This document shows positions 46,523 through 55,400 of a stretch of DNA of 64,000 nucleotides, in pieces. The first letter of the stretch is position 1; each line of letters begins with the position of its first letter. Position numbers and translations under genes: made by a program. Under the pieces are notes generated by a model, which was given only the letters and a program-made list of their open reading frames with translations, did no database searches and was not told the origin of the DNA. The DNA is from Roseivivax marinus (GTDB lineage Bacteria > Pseudomonadota > Alphaproteobacteria > Rhodobacterales > Rhodobacteraceae), in the NCBI RefSeq assembly GCF_900109705.1, contig NZ_FOAI01000002.1:348362-412361 (forward strand). The letters are read 5' to 3'.

Positions 46523-47188
46523 ATGCAAGACAGCCTGTCGTTCAGCACCTTGAAGGAGAAGCAACGCGCGATTCGTGCAGGCTTTCCCCAGACGATGGGC
46601 CTGCGTGTGCACCGCTCCATCAGCTGGATCGGACGCGCCGAGGCGTGCGGTGACGATCAAGATGCACGCTTCATCTTCCTCTGGATCGCCTTCAACGCAG
46701 CCTATGCCGACGAGCGCGAATTCCAGTCGGTGGCCCCCGGCGAAAGAGCTGCATTCGTCGATTTCTTCGGCAAGCTGGTGGCGCGGGACGAAAAGCGGCG
46801 CATCTACAAGGCGCTATGGCAGCGGTTCTCCGGTCCTGTTCGAACCCTCATGGAGAACCATTTCGTCTTCAACCCGTTTTGGCAGCATCAAAACGGCATC
46901 GACGGATTCGAGGATTGGGAGGAGAGGTTCCGATCATCCTCTCGCAGCTTCGCACAGTCGTTTCAAGCCGGCGACAGCGTTCGTGTTCTGAGTTTTGTCT
47001 TCGACCGGCTCTACGTGCTGCGGAATCAGTTGGTGCACGGCGGATCGACCTGGAACAGCGGAGTGAACCGTGCACAAGTCCGCGATGGCGCAGAGATACT
47101 CGCCTTTTTGGTCCCGGTTTTCGTGGACCTGATGATGGACAATTCACAAGAAGACTGGGGACGGCCGTTCTACCCAGTGGTCGACTAG
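46523..47188 (+). CDS. HEPN-domain protein with intact RNxxxH motif
   Basis: 221 residues, start at 46523 with CGGAGGAA placed 4 bases upstream. The helical C-terminal part has LYVLRNQLVHGGSTW, giving R167-N168-x3-H172, the catalytic signature of HEPN ribonucleases. FIFLWIAFNAAYADE earlier is typical of Apea-like/abortive-infection HEPN proteins. It shares an operon with the WYL regulator. I infer an RNase effector, or a HEPN module that works with the sacsin-like ATPase. The stop codon overlaps that of the convergent DUF2274 gene in a CTAG palindrome. Confidence 0.78.
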   Translation: MQDSLSFSTLKEKQRAIRAGFPQTMGLRVHRSISWIGRAEACGDDQDARFIFLWIAFNAAYADEREFQSVAPGERAAFVDFFGKLVARDEKRRIYKALWQRFSGPVRTLMENHFVFNPFWQHQNGIDGFEDWEERFRSSSRSFAQSFQAGDSVRVLSFVFDRLYVLRNQLVHGGSTWNSGVNRAQVRDGAEILAFLVPVFVDLMMDNSQEDWGRPFYPVVD

Positions 47189-47403
47189 GGGTTTCGACGC
47201 GCCTTCGCAAAGCCGCGATCCGTCGCGATGAACCGCTCCAGCATGGGTACCACCAGCTTCTTCGGTTCGATTGGTCCCTGACCCGCCTCCCGGCCGAGGA
47301 TTTCACCATAGGCGATCAAATCACGGTGCAATTGCGCAGGCAGCTCAACAGTCAGCTTCACCGGCTTGTCGTCCGGGATCGGTCCGAGTTTCAGCTTGGT
47401 CAT
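47185..47403 (-). CDS. DUF2274 domain protein
   Basis: 72 residues: MTKLKLGPIPDDKPVKLTVELPAQLHRDL is the family start. It looks like a ribbon-helix-helix DNA-binding fold. DUF2274 genes usually close Trb operons of alphaproteobacterial conjugative elements. It begins one base after the trbI stop. The function is not established. Confidence 0.85.
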   Translation of the reverse strand: MTKLKLGPIPDDKPVKLTVELPAQLHRDLIAYGEILGREAGQGPIEPKKLVVPMLERFIATDRGFAKARRNP

Positions 47404-47404
47404 G

Positions 47405-48541
47405 TCAGCCTCTGGACGGCGCGACAACGAGGTCGCGCGTGACGATCACGCGGACCGGGAAGCCCGGGCGGATGGTGAGGGTCGGCGGGATCTCCAGCTG
47501 GCGTTGAACGATCCGTTGTCCGGCCTCGTTGATCGTGTCCAGGGCTCCGTCGCGGAGCGCGCGGGCGAGCCGGTCGTCCTCATCGAGGGAAAGCTCCGCG
47601 CCGACCGCGAGCAGGGTCGAAAGCCCCGCCGCGCGCAAGATGCTGGCCCAGTGATTGTCGACGCGGTCCTCGAGACCGGCATACCCCGCGGCATCCGCCC
47701 CGGGCAGGCGTTCGAGGACGAGGGATCGTCCATCTGGGAAAATCAGCCGGGTCCAGACCAAGAGCACGCGGCGCTGGCCGACGGTGACGCTGTCGTCATA
47801 GGCGCCGATCAACCGGGTGCCCTGCGGGATAAGAAGCAGGCTTCCCGTGGGGCTGTCATAGACGTTCTGGGTGACCTGCGCGGTGATCTGACCGGGAAGG
47901 TCGGAGCGAATGCCGGTGATCAGCGCGGCCGGGATGACGGAGCCGGCCTGCAGAAGCCAGGGCGAGACCGGTGGTTGCACGCGGTCGGGGGCGACCGTTC
48001 GGCGGTCGGTCGGAGCGGTCAGGAAGGCTTGGCGTGGATCGGTCTCCGGAGTGGCGGCCAAACCGCTCCCCGGAGCCGCTGCGGGCATCTGGAACCCGGT
48101 GGATACGGGCGCTCCGGGCCGCGTCTGGAAGAAGAGGTCACTCACGCGCGCCGCTTCCAGTTCCGCGAGGCGTTGCTGCTCCGCCGGGTCCATTGTCGGG
48201 GGCGCGAGACTTGGAGCCGCGATGGGCTGGCCCCGTTGCTGCGCGTCAAGGATGCCACCACCGAGGTCGCCCGGCAGGGGCGGTCCGAGCCGCGGGATCG
48301 CGTCATAGCTGCCGGGCAGATCGCGGAGACCATCGGCGGGCTGGCGACGGTCCGTCGTGATTAACTCCTCCGGGGCGGCCGTCCTGTCCGGACGTTGCAG
48401 GCCGTAGATCAGTGCCGCACCGATCCCGAGGCCCGCGACAACGCCGAGCCCGATGATCACCTTGCGGGAAATCCGCGTGACGCGCGGCGGATCGGCGCGC
48501 AGGCGCATGGCGGCAGCGGTGTCGGTCGATGTCTCGGTCAT
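47405..48541 (-). CDS. trbI: TrbI, VirB10-like channel protein
   Basis: 378 residues with one membrane helix near the N-terminus (VIIGLGVVAGLGIGAALIYGL), a proline-rich periplasmic linker and a C-terminal TrbI/VirB10 domain (LLIPQGTRLIGAYDDSVTVGQRRVLLVWTRLIFPDGRS). It spans the envelope and forms the secretion channel with TrbG. ATGA overlap with trbG. Confidence 0.93.
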   Translation of the reverse strand: MTETSTDTAAAMRLRADPPRVTRISRKVIIGLGVVAGLGIGAALIYGLQRPDRTAAPEELITTDRRQPADGLRDLPGSYDAIPRLGPPLPGDLGGGILDAQQRGQPIAAPSLAPPTMDPAEQQRLAELEAARVSDLFFQTRPGAPVSTGFQMPAAAPGSGLAATPETDPRQAFLTAPTDRRTVAPDRVQPPVSPWLLQAGSVIPAALITGIRSDLPGQITAQVTQNVYDSPTGSLLLIPQGTRLIGAYDDSVTVGQRRVLLVWTRLIFPDGRSLVLERLPGADAAGYAGLEDRVDNHWASILRAAGLSTLLAVGAELSLDEDDRLARALRDGALDTINEAGQRIVQRQLEIPPTLTIRPGFPVRVIVTRDLVVAPSRG

Positions 48542-49512
48542 GTCCCCTGCTCCGCATCGTGCCGCACCACCGTCGCCTCGGTCCGGGGTTCGATCCGCAG
48601 GATGCGGACCACCTCCTGCCGGGGACCGCGGCCAAGGCGCAACTCGGCCGCACCGAAAAGCCTATCGACGATCAGCACATTGCCGTGGATCCGGGAGTTC
48701 ACAATTTCCAGCTCGCCATCGGTGCCGAGGACGAAAAGCGGCGGCATCTCGCCCTGGGCGATGCCGCGCGGGAAGACGACGTAAGTACGGCGCCCGTCAT
48801 CGAAGACAGAAACCGGCCGCCAGGGCGGGCTGTCGCCCTGCAGCCCATACCGGTGATTGCGGGCATGCGCGGGCGGGATGCGCGGCATGGCCGGCACGAC
48901 GCGTGGGGCGTCGGGCGCACGCGGATAGGCCCAGGAGATGGCGGGCATCCAGGTCTCTTCGCTGGCGTTGAGTTCGATCAGGTAGGTGCGCCGGTCGGTC
49001 GAGATCACGAGGTTCGTGCTGATATCGGGCCGGGTGGGTTTCACGAGGACGAGGACGCGGGTGTCACGGCCGGCGCCGCTTTCGGTGTCGCCGATGATCC
49101 AGCGCGCGGTATCGCCCGCCGCGATCGGGCCGGTGCCGGCGAGACGTTCGCCGGGTTCGAGCGCGATGGTCGTGATCTGGCCCGGGGCGGCGTACACCTG
49201 ATAGAGCGCACCCTCGGACCAGGGATAGATCTGGATCGCGTTGAAATACCCCGCTTGCCGCGGTTCGACGCGGGCGGCGGCATTGGCATTGCCGACCTGC
49301 GCGACAGGTGTGGCAGCCGCCTCCCCGCCCCGGCTCGGGGTCCAAGCGGGCGGGACATGGAGCGGGCGCGGCCGGTCATCGGGCGCCGTGGCAGGCGGCG
49401 ATGGCAAGGGCGGCACCGCGTCGTCATAGGCGAATGTGGGCGGGCGGTCGTTGGCGCAACCGGCCAGAAGCGTGGTGGCGAGGAGAATGGTGGGCAGGAT
49501 CGGTCGGGTCAT
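48538..49512 (-). CDS. trbG: TrbG, VirB9-like channel protein
   Basis: 324 residues with a lipoprotein signal (ILLATTLLAGC), so the Cys at residue 19 should be lipidated. The C-terminal half has the VirB9/TrbG fold, for example TNLVISTDRRTYLIELNASEETWMPAISWAYP and DGELEIVNSRIHGNVLIVDRLFGAAELRLG. Outer-membrane part of the mating channel. Overlaps both neighbours by four bases. Confidence 0.93.
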   Translation of the reverse strand: MTRPILPTILLATTLLAGCANDRPPTFAYDDAVPPLPSPPATAPDDRPRPLHVPPAWTPSRGGEAAATPVAQVGNANAAARVEPRQAGYFNAIQIYPWSEGALYQVYAAPGQITTIALEPGERLAGTGPIAAGDTARWIIGDTESGAGRDTRVLVLVKPTRPDISTNLVISTDRRTYLIELNASEETWMPAISWAYPRAPDAPRVVPAMPRIPPAHARNHRYGLQGDSPPWRPVSVFDDGRRTYVVFPRGIAQGEMPPLFVLGTDGELEIVNSRIHGNVLIVDRLFGAAELRLGRGPRQEVVRILRIEPRTEATVVRHDAEQGT

Positions 49513-50198
49513 TGGCTCATCTCCCGCGACCAGTTGATCGCGTTCACGTAAATGCCGAGGGGGTTGGCGCGCAGACGGTCCGCCGTGCGCGGCGGGTCGA
49601 TCACGATGGTCAGGATCGCGGTCCAGCGTTCGGTGCGGGCGAGCTGGCCGTTCTCGTAGTGCCGCTCGGACCAGGCCACCCGGAAACTGTCGGGCGAGGC
49701 GCGGATCACGCTCGAGACCTCCACCGAGACCTGGTCCTCGCCGACCCGCGTGAAGGGATCGTTGGCGCGGGCATGGTCGTTCAGCGCCAGCGCGCCGCCA
49801 TCGGTGGTGAACTCATATGCCCGCAGCCAGTTCTGCCTGACGACGATGGGATCGGCGGGCAGGCCCCGGACCTCTTCTATGAATCGGGCGAGATGCCAGG
49901 CGATCTGCGGATCGCTCGGGCGATACCCGGCGCTGGCGGCCTCGACGGCGCGCGCCTCGCCATGCCGGTCGATCTCGACGACATAGGGCACCACGGTGCC
50001 GCGCGCCGATTGCCAGACCAACGCCGTGGCGAAGCCACCCGCGAGGATCAGGCATCCGAAGGCCATGAGCCGCCAGTTCTTCGCCTGCACCCGGGCGGAG
50101 CCGATGCGCTCGTCCCAGACCTGGGCGGCCTTCTGGTAAGGGGTCTCGGGTTCGGGTGTCTTGCCGTAATGCGCGGCGGCGCGTTTGAAGAGGCTCAT
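49509..50198 (-). CDS. trbF: TrbF, VirB8-like protein
   Basis: 229 residues with one membrane helix (LMAFGCLILAGGFATALVWQ) and a periplasmic VirB8/NTF2-like domain (VEVSSVIRASPDSFRVAWSERHYENGQLARTERWTAILTIV). The family stretch PYVVEIDRHGEARAV is present. It is an inner-membrane assembly factor of the channel. ATGA-coupled to trbL. Confidence 0.92.
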   Translation of the reverse strand: MSLFKRAAAHYGKTPEPETPYQKAAQVWDERIGSARVQAKNWRLMAFGCLILAGGFATALVWQSARGTVVPYVVEIDRHGEARAVEAASAGYRPSDPQIAWHLARFIEEVRGLPADPIVVRQNWLRAYEFTTDGGALALNDHARANDPFTRVGEDQVSVEVSSVIRASPDSFRVAWSERHYENGQLARTERWTAILTIVIDPPRTADRLRANPLGIYVNAINWSREMSQ

Positions 50199-51544
50199 GG
50201 GCGATCACTTTCAGAGATGGGAACGGAGGTGCCTGAGCCGGGGCTGTCCCCGGCGCGCAGCGCATGGGTGGCGGCGGAGACGCCATGGCTCATGGCCTGG
50301 CTGCGGCGCATCGAACGCGCCCAGGCCGGTGGACTGCCTGTTTGGCCGGACGCAGCGGTGGAGGCGCCTGCCCCGCTGCCGAGCGAGGAGGTGCCGCCGG
50401 TGGCAGCGAACCCCGGGCGCGCGCCTCCGGCGTGGCTTGACTTGACGGCGTCGGAAGCCGAGGCGGCGGCCCGGCGCAGGGGCGATGCAGCCGCGGATCC
50501 CGCAGCCCGGGCCACACCACCGAGACCGGAGGCGACCCTGACGGCCCCGGTCTGACCCATGGATCCGAGGCTGTAGGCTGTGGAGGCAGCCCCGGTGGCC
50601 GCCGCAGCGCCGCGCGTGACAGCGGCCCCGGCCGAGGCGAGTGCGCCTGTACCTCGGGCCGCGAGCATGGCCCCGCCACCCGCCGCGACGGCAGCCCCAC
50701 CGACCGCCAGCCCGGTGCCAACGGCGGCCCCCGCGCCCAGTTGCGGCCCGCCCGAGACGAGGCCGGTGGCAATGCCGGGGCCGAAGATGCCGAGACCGAG
50801 GAGCGAGAGCGCGGCCAGCACGATCGCCATGGCCTCGTCGATCGTGGGGGTCACGCCCCCGAACCCGGCGGTGAACTGGCCGAAAAGCGTCGAGCCGATG
50901 CCGATGATCACCGCCAGCACCAGCACCTTGATGCCGGAGGAGACGACATTGCCGAGCACCCGCTCGGCCATGAAGGCGGTCTTGCCGAAGAGGCCAAAGG
51001 GGATGAGCACGAAGCCCGCGAGGGTCGTCAGCTTGAACTCGATGAGCGTCACGAAAAGTTGCACGGCGAGCAGGAAGAACGCGAGCAGCACCAGCGCCCA
51101 GGCGAAGAGCAGGCAGGCGATCTGGATGAAGTTCTCGAAGAAGGCGACGAAGCCCATGAGATCGGCGGTGGATTCCAGAAGCGGCCGCCCGGCATCGAGC
51201 CCGGTCTGCGCCACCCGGCCCGGTCGCAGGAGATCGGCAGGCGAGAAGCCGGTCCCGGAGGCCAAGAGCCCCAGCCCCGCGAAACTGTCGAAGACGATGG
51301 CGGCGAGGCTGTTCCAGTTGGAGATGAGCCAGGCGAAGACGCCGACGAAGAGGGTCTTTTTCACGAGACGGGCGATGATGTCGTCATCGGCACCCCAGGC
51401 CCAGAAGAGTGCCCCCAGCGTCACGTCGATCACGATGAGCGTGCTCGCGATGAAGGCGACCTCGCCACCGAGCAGCCCGAAACCGCTGTCGATGTAAGAG
51501 GTGAAGACCCCGAGGAAGGTGTCGATGACGCCGGTGCCGCCCAT
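50195..51544 (-). CDS. trbL: TrbL, VirB6-like membrane protein
   Basis: 449 residues with five to six hydrophobic segments in the first 300, including ALFWAWGADDDIIARLVKKTLFVGVFAWLISNWNSL, characteristic of TrbL. The C-terminal 190 residues are rich in Gly, Ala and Ser, as in other TrbL proteins, and vary between elements. Inner-membrane channel part; shares four bases with trbF. Confidence 0.9.
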   Translation of the reverse strand: MGGTGVIDTFLGVFTSYIDSGFGLLGGEVAFIASTLIVIDVTLGALFWAWGADDDIIARLVKKTLFVGVFAWLISNWNSLAAIVFDSFAGLGLLASGTGFSPADLLRPGRVAQTGLDAGRPLLESTADLMGFVAFFENFIQIACLLFAWALVLLAFFLLAVQLFVTLIEFKLTTLAGFVLIPFGLFGKTAFMAERVLGNVVSSGIKVLVLAVIIGIGSTLFGQFTAGFGGVTPTIDEAMAIVLAALSLLGLGIFGPGIATGLVSGGPQLGAGAAVGTGLAVGGAAVAAGGGAMLAARGTGALASAGAAVTRGAAAATGAASTAYSLGSMGQTGAVRVASGLGGVARAAGSAAASPLRRAAASASDAVKSSHAGGARPGFAATGGTSSLGSGAGASTAASGQTGSPPAWARSMRRSQAMSHGVSAATHALRAGDSPGSGTSVPISESDRP

Positions 51545-51547
51545 GGC

Positions 51548-51814
51548 TCATTCGCCCCCGGTTCGGTCGCGCCCGAGAAAGCGGTCGCGGGTTTCGGCCC
51601 AGACGGCGAGGCAATCGGGATCAGAGGCCCCGGCTTCGCCCAGTTCCTGGCAGCGCCTCTGTTCGGCGCGCAGGGGATCGGCCTCCGGCATCAGGGGAAC
51701 TGCCGGACGCGCCGCCTGCCCCGCCTCGTCCCGGCCCATCTCCACCAGTGCCGCGGTGATCGCGATGGCGACGAAGACGATGGCGGCGATGCGCGCGAGG
51801 ACCGATCCCTCCAT
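51548..51814 (-). CDS. TrbK-like entry exclusion protein
   Basis: 88 residues starting at 51814 with GGGAG about 8 bases upstream. One membrane helix (LARIAAIVFVAIAITAALVEM) is followed by a periplasmic tail with the pair RRCQELGEAGASDPDCLAVW, the two-Cys feature of the TrbK variant found in this operon type. It probably blocks entry of a second copy of the same element. Three bases separate it from trbL. Confidence 0.75.
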   Translation of the reverse strand: MEGSVLARIAAIVFVAIAITAALVEMGRDEAGQAARPAVPLMPEADPLRAEQRRCQELGEAGASDPDCLAVWAETRDRFLGRDRTGGE

Positions 51815-51827
51815 GGGCCAGCTCCCT

Positions 51828-52616
51828 TCAGTTGTTGAACATCCGGGCATTGCCGGGCTGGTAGCCCGTGCCCGGAGTGAGGAAGCGCTCGCGCTGGACC
51901 CGGCCTTGTTCGGCGGCCGCGGACCGCTCCGCCTCGACCAGCGCGGTTGCGCGGCCATTGGCGGCGACGACCGCGATCAGGTCAGCGATCTGCTGGGATT
52001 GGAGCGCCAGGAGCTGGTTGCCGGCCTGGGTCGCCTGCAAGGCGCCGATGGCGGATTGGCTTTCGCCGACAAGGGCGGAGAGCTCGGCGCGCTGGCCGTC
52101 GAGATTGCCGACGACGCCTGCCTGCACGCGGAGCGCATCCTGCAGACCGCCGACGGTGTTTTCCCAGCGGGACCGGGCATCAGCCAGAAGCTGCGCTTCG
52201 GGCGCGGCCATGGGGATATCGGCATAGTCCTGCTGGAAGACCTGGTCGATCTGGGCGACATCGAAGGCGATGTTCTGCGCCTGGCTCAGGAGTTGCCGGG
52301 TCCGGTCCACGTTCTGCTGCAGCGCCTGCAGCGAGGAATAGGGCAGGCTCGCGAGGTTGCGCGCCTGGTTCATCAGCATCTGCGCCTCGTTCTGCAGCTG
52401 GGTGATCTGGTTGTTGATCTGCTCGAGCGCTCGGGCGGCCGAGAGGATGTTCTCGGCGTGATTGCGCGGGTCGTAGACGATGCGTCCGCCCCCACCGAAG
52501 AGGAAGGCCTGGGCGGGCGTCGCGACGATCGGCGACAGGCCGATGGGGGCGGCGAGCGCAAGGGCGACCGCGGAGGCGCTGGCGAGCTTGGTCAGGCGAT
52601 GGGCGGCATGGGTCAT
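51828..52616 (-). CDS. trbJ: TrbJ, VirB5-like protein
   Basis: 262 residues with a signal peptide ending near TPAQA. The start of the mature part, FLFGGGGRIVYDPRNHAENI, and the long helical ILSAARALEQINNQITQLQNEAQML segment are typical of TrbJ. It is a periplasmic or pilus-tip component. Its start overlaps the trbE stop by four bases. Confidence 0.92.
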   Translation of the reverse strand: MTHAAHRLTKLASASAVALALAAPIGLSPIVATPAQAFLFGGGGRIVYDPRNHAENILSAARALEQINNQITQLQNEAQMLMNQARNLASLPYSSLQALQQNVDRTRQLLSQAQNIAFDVAQIDQVFQQDYADIPMAAPEAQLLADARSRWENTVGGLQDALRVQAGVVGNLDGQRAELSALVGESQSAIGALQATQAGNQLLALQSQQIADLIAVVAANGRATALVEAERSAAAEQGRVQRERFLTPGTGYQPGNARMFNN

Positions 52617-55108
52617 GGGGTGGTCTCCTTTGCGGGTTCGGGGGCTTGGGGGATCGGTGCATCCGGAACTTCAGGTCCCGGTGCGAGATTGGTGAGGTCG
52701 GGGATCAGCTCGGCGGCCCAGCCGACCCCGCGGGCCTCGAGCCAGGCGGCCAGGAAGCCCTCGCGGCCATGCTCTGCGAGGATCTCCGAGATCAGTGTCT
52801 GATCGGACTTGGCGGAGGCGCCGCAGAGCGCGAGGCCCACCTCCGAGAGACCGAGCTCGAAGAGCCGGTTGCCGCGCCGCGACTGGCAGTAGTAGTCGCG
52901 CTTGGGCGTGGCGCGGGCGAGGATCTCGATCTGGCGGTCATTGAGGCCGAAGCGGCGGTAGATCGCGGTGATCTGCGGCTCGATGGCGCGTTCGTTGGGG
53001 AGAAGCAGCCGCGTCGGGCAGCTTTCGATGATGGCGGGCGCGATGGGGGAAGCGTCGATGTCGCTGAGCGACTGGGTCGCGAAGATGACCGAGGCGTTCT
53101 TCTTGCGCAGCGTCTTCAGCCATTCGCGGAGCTGGCCCGCGAAGCCCTCGTCATCGAGCGCAAGCCAGCCCTCGTCGATGATCAGGAGCGTCGGTCGCCC
53201 GTCGAGCCGGTCGCCGATCCGGTGGAAGAGATAGGAGAGCACTGCGGGCGCCGCGGCGGTTCCGACCAGCCCCTCGATCTCGAAGGCCAGGACAGAGGCC
53301 GCGCCGAGCTCTTCGGTCTCGGCATCGAGCAGCCGCCCATGTGCTCCGCCGAGGCAATAGGGCCGCAGGGCCTGTTTCAGATCGGTGGATTGCAGCAGGA
53401 CCGCGAGACCGGTGATCGTCCGTTCGCCGACAGGGGCCGAGGCCAGCGAGCTCAGCGCGGACCAGAGATGCTCTTTCACCTCCGGGGTGATCGTGATGCC
53501 CTCGCGGGCGAGGATCGCGCCGATCCAGCCCGCAGCCCAAGAGCGCTCGGTGGGATCGTCGATCCGGGCGAGCGGCTGGAGGGAGACCGTGGCTTCCGCC
53601 GCCTCGGTCAGTTCACCGCCGAGATCATGCCAGTCGCCGCCCATGGCGAGGGTGGCGGCGCGGATCGAACCCCCGAAATCGAAGGCGAAGACCTGTGCGC
53701 CCGGGTAGCGGCGGAACTGCAGCGCCATGAGCGCGAGGAGCACGGATTTGCCCGCCCCGGTTGGACCGACGACCAGCGTATGACCGACATCGCCCACATG
53801 GAGCGAAAGCCGGAACGGTGTCGCGCCTTCGGTCTTGCCATAAAGCAGCGGCGGGCCGTCGAAATGCGTGTCCCGCTCCTCCCCCGCCCAGACGGCGGAG
53901 AGGGGGATCATGTGGGCGAGGTTCAGGGTGGAAACGGGAGGCTGGCGGACATTGGCGTAGGCCTGCCCCGGCAGCGAGCCGAGCCAGGCATCGACGGCGT
54001 TGACCGTCTCGACCATGGCAGTGAAATCCCGGCCCTGAATGACCTTCTCGACGAGGCGGAGATTCTCGTCGGCGCGGCGCGGGTCCTCGTCCCAGACGAT
54101 GAGCGTCGCCGTGACATAGGCCTCGCCTGCGATATCAGCACCGAGCTCCTGCAGGGCCATGTCGGCATCGGCGGCCTTGTTGGCAGCGTCCGTGTCGACC
54201 AGCGCCGATTGCTCGTTGGTCATCACCTCCTTCAGGATCGCGGCGATGGATTTGCGCTTGGCGAACCATTGGCGGCGGATGCGGGCGACCATCCGCGCGG
54301 CCTCTGTCTTGTCCATCAGGATCGCCCGGGTCGCCCAGCGATAGGGAAAGGCCAGCCGGTTGAGATCATCGAGGATCCCGGGCGTGGTGGCGGTCGGGAA
54401 GCCCGAGAGGGTCAGGACGCGCAGATGGGCGTCCCCCAGCCGGGGCTCGAGCCCGCCGGTCAGCGGCTGGTCGGCGAGAAGCGCGTCGAGATAGGCCGGG
54501 GTTTCCGGCACGCGGACCCGGTGGGTCTGCGTCGAGATGGTCGAATGCAGGTAGGTCAGCGTCTCGCCGTCACCCATCCAGCGGCACTCGGGCATGATGC
54601 CGTCCAAAAGTGCCAGCACCCGGTCGGTGCGGTCGATGAACCCGCGCAGCACCTCGCCCGCATCGATGCCGGTCTTGTCGCGGCCTTCGTAGAGCCAGGT
54701 CTCGGCGCGCGCGGCCTCCTCGGCGGGCGGCAGGTAGAGGAAGGTCAGAAAATACTCGGACTGGAAATGCGCCCCCTGCTCGGCGAAGCCCGCGCGGCGC
54801 TCGGCATCGAGGAGCGCCGAGGCCGGATCGGGAAAACGGCTGTCGGGATAGTCGGCCGCCGCCACCCGTTGCGCCTCGACGAAGATCGCCCATCCGGACC
54901 CGAGGCGACGGAAGGCGTTGTTGATGCGTCCCGCCACGGCCACGAGTTCCGCCGCGACCGCGCTGTCGAGATCGGGGCCGCGGAACCGGGACGAGCGCTG
55001 CAGGCTGCCATCCTTGTTCAGCACCACGCCGGGGGCCACCAGCGCCGCCCAGGGCAGGTAATCCGCGAGCCGCGTCCCTTTCCGGCGATACTCCGCGAGG
55101 CTCATCAT
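52613..55108 (-). CDS. trbE: TrbE, VirB4-like ATPase
   Basis: 831 residues. Walker A VVGPTGAGKSVLLAL is at about residues 445-458; LLIIDEGWLALDDEGFAGQLREWLKTLRKKNASVIFATQ carries Walker B and the following sensor. The CagE/TrbE N-terminal domain precedes it. It powers pilus assembly. I chose the ATG at 55108, with GAGGG 7 bases upstream; the next codon is also ATG. Confidence 0.94.
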   Translation of the reverse strand: MMSLAEYRRKGTRLADYLPWAALVAPGVVLNKDGSLQRSSRFRGPDLDSAVAAELVAVAGRINNAFRRLGSGWAIFVEAQRVAAADYPDSRFPDPASALLDAERRAGFAEQGAHFQSEYFLTFLYLPPAEEAARAETWLYEGRDKTGIDAGEVLRGFIDRTDRVLALLDGIMPECRWMGDGETLTYLHSTISTQTHRVRVPETPAYLDALLADQPLTGGLEPRLGDAHLRVLTLSGFPTATTPGILDDLNRLAFPYRWATRAILMDKTEAARMVARIRRQWFAKRKSIAAILKEVMTNEQSALVDTDAANKAADADMALQELGADIAGEAYVTATLIVWDEDPRRADENLRLVEKVIQGRDFTAMVETVNAVDAWLGSLPGQAYANVRQPPVSTLNLAHMIPLSAVWAGEERDTHFDGPPLLYGKTEGATPFRLSLHVGDVGHTLVVGPTGAGKSVLLALMALQFRRYPGAQVFAFDFGGSIRAATLAMGGDWHDLGGELTEAAEATVSLQPLARIDDPTERSWAAGWIGAILAREGITITPEVKEHLWSALSSLASAPVGERTITGLAVLLQSTDLKQALRPYCLGGAHGRLLDAETEELGAASVLAFEIEGLVGTAAAPAVLSYLFHRIGDRLDGRPTLLIIDEGWLALDDEGFAGQLREWLKTLRKKNASVIFATQSLSDIDASPIAPAIIESCPTRLLLPNERAIEPQITAIYRRFGLNDRQIEILARATPKRDYYCQSRRGNRLFELGLSEVGLALCGASAKSDQTLISEILAEHGREGFLAAWLEARGVGWAAELIPDLTNLAPGPEVPDAPIPQAPEPAKETTP

Positions 55109-55118
55109 GAGCGTGCCC

Positions 55119-55400
55119 TCAGACCTCGAGATGACCGGGAAGCCGCATATGCCGACGCCCGACCTCGACGAAGAGCGGATCGCGCCGGGCGGCCCAGACC
55201 GCGACCAGGTGGCCCAGAAGGCCGATGACGATCCCGGCAACCCAGAGCTGCAGCCCGAGCCCGATGGCCCCGGCCAGCGTCCCGTTCAGGATCGCGAAGG
55301 CCCGCGGCGCACCGGCCAGCAGGATCGGCTCGGTCAACGCCCGGTGGACCGGGACAGTGAAGCCCGGCACGTCCGCCAGCTGCTCGAAGGTGCTATCCAT
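55119..55400 (-). CDS. trbD: TrbD, VirB3-like membrane protein
   Basis: 93 residues: GFTVPVHRALTEPILLAGAPR is the conserved VirB3/TrbD start, followed by two close membrane helices and a WAARRDPLFVEVGRRHMRLP tail. Overlaps the trbC stop by one base and precedes trbE by 10 bp. Confidence 0.92.
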   Translation of the reverse strand: MDSTFEQLADVPGFTVPVHRALTEPILLAGAPRAFAILNGTLAGAIGLGLQLWVAGIVIGLLGHLVAVWAARRDPLFVEVGRRHMRLPGHLEV

